A program made the position numbers and the translations under genes. A DNA stretch of 9,781 nt from NCBI GenBank assembly GCA_002396065.1, contig DGWE01000076.1, positions 1 to 9,781 on the forward strand. The letters are read 5' to 3'. The notes beneath the pieces are model-generated. The model was not told where the DNA came from. It saw only the letters and a list, made by a program, of their open reading frames with translations, and searched no databases. This stretch comes from Eubacteriaceae bacterium UBA4266 (GTDB lineage: Bacteria > Bacillota > Clostridia > Eubacteriales > Eubacteriaceae). Shown piece after piece: positions 6,500 through 9,781 of this stretch (position 1 is the first letter of the stretch; every line of letters starts with the position of its first letter).

Positions 6500-7255
6500 A
6501 TGGATTTAAAATTAAAAGGTAAAAATGCGATTGTCACCGGCGCCTCGCGGGGCGTCGGCCGCGCCGTAGCCCTCGGGCTGGCGAGAGAAGGGGTCAATCT
6601 CGTCGTGACGGCCGGACATTTAGAAGGCGCGGAAAAAACAGCTGAGGCGGCGAGAGCCCTCGGCGTGCAGGCGACGGCTCTGGCCGCGGATTTCGCCGAT
6701 CCGGCCCAGGTCACGGCGATGATGGCGAAGGCGGAGGCTGCCCTCGGCGAGATGGATATCCTGATCAACGACGCGGGAATTTTCCTTCAGGGCTGGTGTC
6801 AGGACATCAGCCTTGAGGATTGGCAGCGGACTTTCAACGTCAATCTGACGGCGTCCTTTCTGACGTCGCAGTATTTCGCGAAGGCGAATCTCGACGCCGG
6901 ACGGGGCGGTAAAATCATCAACGTCAATTCTCAGGCGGCCTTTCACGGCTCGACCACCGGCCACGTCCATTACGCGGCGTCCAAGGCCGGCATGGCGGCG
7001 ATGACCATCTCGATGGCGAGAGAGCTTTCGCCGAAGGGCATTACGGTCAACGCGGTGGCGCTGGGAATTGTGGCAACAGATATGATTGCGAAGAGCATGG
7101 CCGAGCATCCGGGCTATTACGAAAGCCGGATTCCGATTGGACACGTCGCGAAGCCTGAGGAGGTCGCGGACGTCATCGTCTTTCTCGCCTCAGAACCGGC
7201 GAGCTACATGACCGGCGCGACGGTCGACCTCACCGGCGGCATGCTGATGCGGTAA
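6500..7255 (+). CDS. Short-chain dehydrogenase/reductase (SDR), classical type
   Basis: A 251-residue NAD(P)-dependent oxidoreductase with the classical SDR pattern. It shows TGASRGVG (13-20) for cofactor binding, an NAG-like motif reading INDAG (89-93), and the tetrad N115, S144, Y158 and K162 (YAASK). It ends with YMTGATVDLTGGMLM (236-250), as in many sugar and polyol dehydrogenases and 3-oxoacyl-ACP reductases. The family is certain, the substrate is not; its place directly after a LyxK-like kinase suggests a polyol/ketose interconversion. The second beta strand ends in TAGHLE without an Asp, so NAD or NADP preference is unclear. The second Asn of the common NNAG motif is Asp here. ATG 6500 is chosen because AAGGA (6491-6495) lies just upstream and the conserved KGKNAIVTGAS follows; a GTG at 6476 would add eight residues with no domain support. 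Confidence 0.88.
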   Translation: MDLKLKGKNAIVTGASRGVGRAVALGLAREGVNLVVTAGHLEGAEKTAEAARALGVQATALAADFADPAQVTAMMAKAEAALGEMDILINDAGIFLQGWCQDISLEDWQRTFNVNLTASFLTSQYFAKANLDAGRGGKIINVNSQAAFHGSTTGHVHYAASKAGMAAMTISMARELSPKGITVNAVALGIVATDMIAKSMAEHPGYYESRIPIGHVAKPEEVADVIVFLASEPASYMTGATVDLTGGMLMR

Positions 7256-7267
7256 TTTGGAACAAAA

Positions 7268-7273
7268 GGGAGG
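7268..7273 (+). promoter_or_regulatory. Ribosome binding site supporting a TTG start
   Basis: GGGAGG stands eight bases before TTG 7282. No ATG or GTG is available in frame between this site and the FAD-binding motif VIVIGGGITGTG, so the TTG start is well supported. Confidence 0.7.
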
Positions 7274-7281
7274 CGTACAAT

Positions 7282-8745
7282 TTGAAAGCTGAAAATCAAA
7301 AACTATACGACGTGATCGTCATCGGCGGCGGGATCACCGGCACCGGGATCATTCACGAGCTGGCGAAATACGACATCGATGTGGCGCTTTTAGAGCGCAA
7401 AAACGACATCGGTATGGGCGCGACGAAGGGCAACGGCGGGGTGGTGCACCCCGGCTACGATCCCCATCCCGGGACCCTCAAGGCGAAGCTGAATCCCCGG
7501 GGCGCGCGGATGTACCCGCAGCTCGCGAAGGATCTCGATTTCAATATCCGCCACACGGGTACCCTCGTCGTCGCTTATTCTGAACAGGATTTGAAGAAGG
7601 TCGATGAACTCTGCGACAACGCGCGGATCAACGGCGTCGAACAGGTGGAACGCATCGACGCGACCCAGCTGCAGAACCGGGAGCCCAATATCAACAAAAA
7701 GGCCCTCGGTGCGCTTTTGGCCCACACGACGACGATGATCGATCCCTTCGAGGTGGCGGTGGCCTTTGCCGAAAACGCGAAGGTGAACGGCACCGACATT
7801 TTCTTGGAATCCGAAGTGACAGGCATCTCAAAGGACGAGGACGGCAATTTTACCGTGCAGACGAATCACGACACTTACCGGACACGCTACATCGTCGACG
7901 CGGCGGGCATCTACGCCGACGACGTCGCCGCGATGGCCGGCATCCACGAGTACAAAATTCAGGGGCGTCACGGCAATCTCTGTGTCGTCGACAAAAACCT
8001 GCCGACGCCGATTCACACGGTCATGTTCCCGTGCCCGAGCCCGGACACCAAGGGCATCGCGCTGATCCCGATGGCCCACGGCAATTACATCATCGGCTCC
8101 ACCGCGACGATGCGCACCGACAAGGAAGACACGAGCAACGACGCGAAGGGCATTCAGGATCTGCTCAACGGCGCCCATCACTTGATTCCGGGATTTGATG
8201 ACGGGTCGGTCATCCGCACCTTTGCGGGACAGCGGCCGGTGGCGTTAAACAACGACAACGACTTCTGGATCTGCGAATCGGAAACGGTGCCCCACTTCAT
8301 TCACGCGGCGGGCATTCAGTCGCCGGGGGCGGCCTCTTCGCCGGGCATTGCCGAATACGTTAGAGATCTTTTAGCTGACGCTGGGCTCGACCTGAAACCC
8401 CGTCCGGGCTACAACAAGTACCGCAAGGCGCCGGTGGATTTCAGCGAATGCACCGATGAAGAGAAGGACCAGATCATCGCACAGGACCCGCGCTACGGCC
8501 AGATTGTCTGCCGCTGCGAAACGGTCACGGAAGGGGAAATCGTCGCGGCGATTCACCAGACCCTCGGCGCGCGGACGGTCGAAGGCGTCAAACGCCGCAC
8601 CCGCGCGGGCATGGGCCGCTGCCAGAGCGGTTTCTGCCAGTTCAAGGTTATGAAGATTCTGGCGCGGGAACTGGGCATTCCGGAAGAAGAAGTGAAGTTC
8701 GAAGAAGACCATTCGCCGGTTTTGTTCGGGCCTGTGAAGAAATAA
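7282..8745 (+). CDS. glpA: GlpA-like FAD-dependent dehydrogenase with BFD-like [2Fe-2S] domain
   Basis: A 487-residue flavoprotein. Its N-terminal DAO-type domain (about 8-370) starts with the FAD-binding motif VIVIGGGITGTG (11-22) and contains VVHPGYDPHPGTLKAKLN (54-71), typical of the anaerobic glycerol-3-phosphate dehydrogenase and 2-hydroxyglutarate oxidase group, then FAGQRPV and GIQSPGAASSPGIAEYV. A C-terminal BFD-like domain carries four cysteines as C410-x-C412 and C447-x4-C452, which should bind a [2Fe-2S] cluster. The expected role is oxidation of glycerol 3-phosphate to dihydroxyacetone phosphate, passing electrons to the flavoprotein encoded next. The TTG start is supported by its ribosome binding site. 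The gap to the next gene is 12 bases, so the two are almost certainly expressed together. Given the LyxK-like kinase and SDR upstream, a related polyol phosphate is an alternative substrate; EryB of erythritol catabolism is a precedent for a GlpD-like enzyme acting on one. Confidence 0.82.
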   Translation: MKAENQKLYDVIVIGGGITGTGIIHELAKYDIDVALLERKNDIGMGATKGNGGVVHPGYDPHPGTLKAKLNPRGARMYPQLAKDLDFNIRHTGTLVVAYSEQDLKKVDELCDNARINGVEQVERIDATQLQNREPNINKKALGALLAHTTTMIDPFEVAVAFAENAKVNGTDIFLESEVTGISKDEDGNFTVQTNHDTYRTRYIVDAAGIYADDVAAMAGIHEYKIQGRHGNLCVVDKNLPTPIHTVMFPCPSPDTKGIALIPMAHGNYIIGSTATMRTDKEDTSNDAKGIQDLLNGAHHLIPGFDDGSVIRTFAGQRPVALNNDNDFWICESETVPHFIHAAGIQSPGAASSPGIAEYVRDLLADAGLDLKPRPGYNKYRKAPVDFSECTDEEKDQIIAQDPRYGQIVCRCETVTEGEIVAAIHQTLGARTVEGVKRRTRAGMGRCQSGFCQFKVMKILARELGIPEEEVKFEEDHSPVLFGPVKK

Positions 8746-8757
8746 AGGAGAATCAGA

Positions 8758-9781
8758 GTGAAGACTTATCAATACGATGTGGTAGTGGTCGGCGGCGGGC
8801 CGGCCGGTCTGGCGGCGGCCCTCTCGGCCAAAAAGCAGGGCGCCAGCGTGGCGATTCTCGAACGCAACGCGGAACTCGGCGGTATTCTCGAGCAGTGCAT
8901 TCACGCCGGGTTCGGCCTCCACGTCTTCAAGGAAGAGCTGACCGGCCCGGAATACGCCGAACGGTTCATCGACCAGGTTGTGGATCAGGACATCGACGTG
9001 TTTTTGAACACGATGGTGCTGGACATCACCAAGGACCGCCATGTCTCGGCGATCTGCGGCGAAGGGGTGCTCCATTTTGAGGCGGGGGCTGTGATCCTCG
9101 CGATGGGCTGCCGGGAACGGACCCGGGGCGCCATCCGCATCCCAGGGGACCGCGGCGCCGGCGTGTTCACCGCCGGGATCGCCCAGCGCTACATCAACCT
9201 TGAAAACATGAAACCTGGAACCCGCGCGGTCATTCTCGGCTCGGGCGACATCGGCCTGATCATGGCCAGACGGCTGACCCTCGAGGGCATCGAAGTCGAA
9301 GGGGTTTACGAAATCATGCCGTACCCCAATGGGCTGTACCGCAACATCATCAACTGTCTGGACGATTTTGACATTCCGCTGCATTTGTCCACAACGATCA
9401 CGCGGATCAACGGCAAGGACCGCGTCCATTCGGTAGAGGTCGCACAGGTGGACGAACACCGCAACCCGATTCCGGGAACCGAACGGGAAATCCGCTGCGA
9501 TACGGTGCTGCTTTCGGTCGGGCTGATCCCCGAAAACGAGCTGAGCCGGAAGGCGGGCGTGCCCCTCGACCCGGTGACGAAGGGCCCGATTGTCGACGAA
9601 AATCTCGAAACCGCAGTGCCGGGGATTTTTGCCTGCGGCAACGTCCTGCACGTGCACGACGTCGTCGACTACGTAACGGCGGAAGCCCAGGAAGCTGGCG
9701 AAAAAGCGGCCCTTTACGCCAGAAACGCGCTGCAACATTCGGAACAGCAGCTCGCGGTGAAGGCCGAGGGCGCGGTGCGCT
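8758..9781 (+). CDS. GlpB-like FAD/NAD-dependent oxidoreductase, partial at right edge
   Basis: The gene starts at GTG 8758, seven bases after GGAG (8747-8750), and stays open for 341 codons to the end of the window. It shows an N-terminal FAD motif [14 protein letters not shown] (8-21), [14 protein letters not shown] (41-54), a second nucleotide-binding motif [10 protein letters not shown] (158-167), probably for NAD(H), and the C-terminal FAD segment PGIFACGN (288-295). This is the class I pyridine-nucleotide-disulfide-like fold without a CxxxxC redox pair. In clostridial glp operons such a protein follows the GlpA-like dehydrogenase and probably carries its electrons on to NAD or another acceptor. 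Relatives are roughly 400-430 residues, so about 60-90 residues are missing. A small DUF1667 protein often follows in this arrangement; that gene would lie outside the window. Confidence 0.85.
   Translation, partial: MKTYQYDVVVVGGGPAGLAAALSAKKQGASVAILERNAELGGILEQCIHAGFGLHVFKEELTGPEYAERFIDQVVDQDIDVFLNTMVLDITKDRHVSAICGEGVLHFEAGAVILAMGCRERTRGAIRIPGDRGAGVFTAGIAQRYINLENMKPGTRAVILGSGDIGLIMARRLTLEGIEVEGVYEIMPYPNGLYRNIINCLDDFDIPLHLSTTITRINGKDRVHSVEVAQVDEHRNPIPGTEREIRCDTVLLSVGLIPENELSRKAGVPLDPVTKGPIVDENLETAVPGIFACGNVLHVHDVVDYVTAEAQEAGEKAALYARNALQHSEQQLAVKAEGAVR

Noticed and set aside
8371..9738. A 455-codon open frame on the minus strand
   Set aside because: It lies opposite the GlpA-like and GlpB-like genes, whose proteins carry clear FAD and iron-sulfur motifs. 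Its translation is rich in Arg, His, Val and Asp, shows no recognisable domain, and is a by-product of GC-rich codon use.

Overview
The window looks like chromosomal DNA from a moderately GC-rich member of the Firmicutes (Clostridia/Eubacteriales type). The reasons are strong GGAGG-type ribosome binding sites, TTG and GTG starts, a GlpP-type glycerol-3-phosphate antiterminator, a SecA that lacks the C-terminal zinc domain, and the anaerobic pair of flavoproteins (GlpA-like with a BFD [2Fe-2S] domain, followed by a GlpB-like protein). The genus cannot be named from this sequence. A Eubacterium- or Pseudoramibacter-like anaerobe is plausible but only a guess.

Layout. Positions 1-227 hold no convincing gene. 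They contain a small hairpin, a rightward terminator (60-110) that probably closes a gene left of the window, and a leftward terminator (170-206) that closes secA. Positions 228-2567 (minus strand) encode a 779-residue SecA of the SecA2 type. The divergent intergenic region 2568-2849 contains a well-formed rightward promoter (2642-2670) and an untranslated leader. The leader has a very long imperfect inverted repeat (2742-2808) followed by a U-rich tract: an attenuator.

From 2850 to the right edge, six rightward genes are packed with gaps of 51 bp or less and look like one operon. They are a GlpK-like kinase, GlpP, a second FGGY kinase related to L-xylulose kinase LyxK, a short-chain dehydrogenase, a GlpA-like FAD/[2Fe-2S] dehydrogenase, and a GlpB-like FAD oxidoreductase that runs off the right end.

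How they may work together. The usual module is glycerol -> glycerol 3-phosphate (GlpK) -> dihydroxyacetone phosphate (GlpA/GlpB flavoproteins), switched on when GlpP bound to glycerol 3-phosphate prevents termination in the leader. Here glpP lies downstream of the attenuator it probably controls, which would give positive autoregulation. Two extra genes, the LyxK-like kinase and the SDR, sit inside the module. The GlpK-like protein also differs from classical GlpK at two glycerol-contact positions and at the site where HPr phosphorylates Gram-positive GlpK. The operon may therefore handle another polyol or ketose in addition to, or instead of, glycerol. The leader and the altered kinase pocket are the parts most worth following up. 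No mobile elements, CRISPR arrays, tRNA or rRNA genes were seen.
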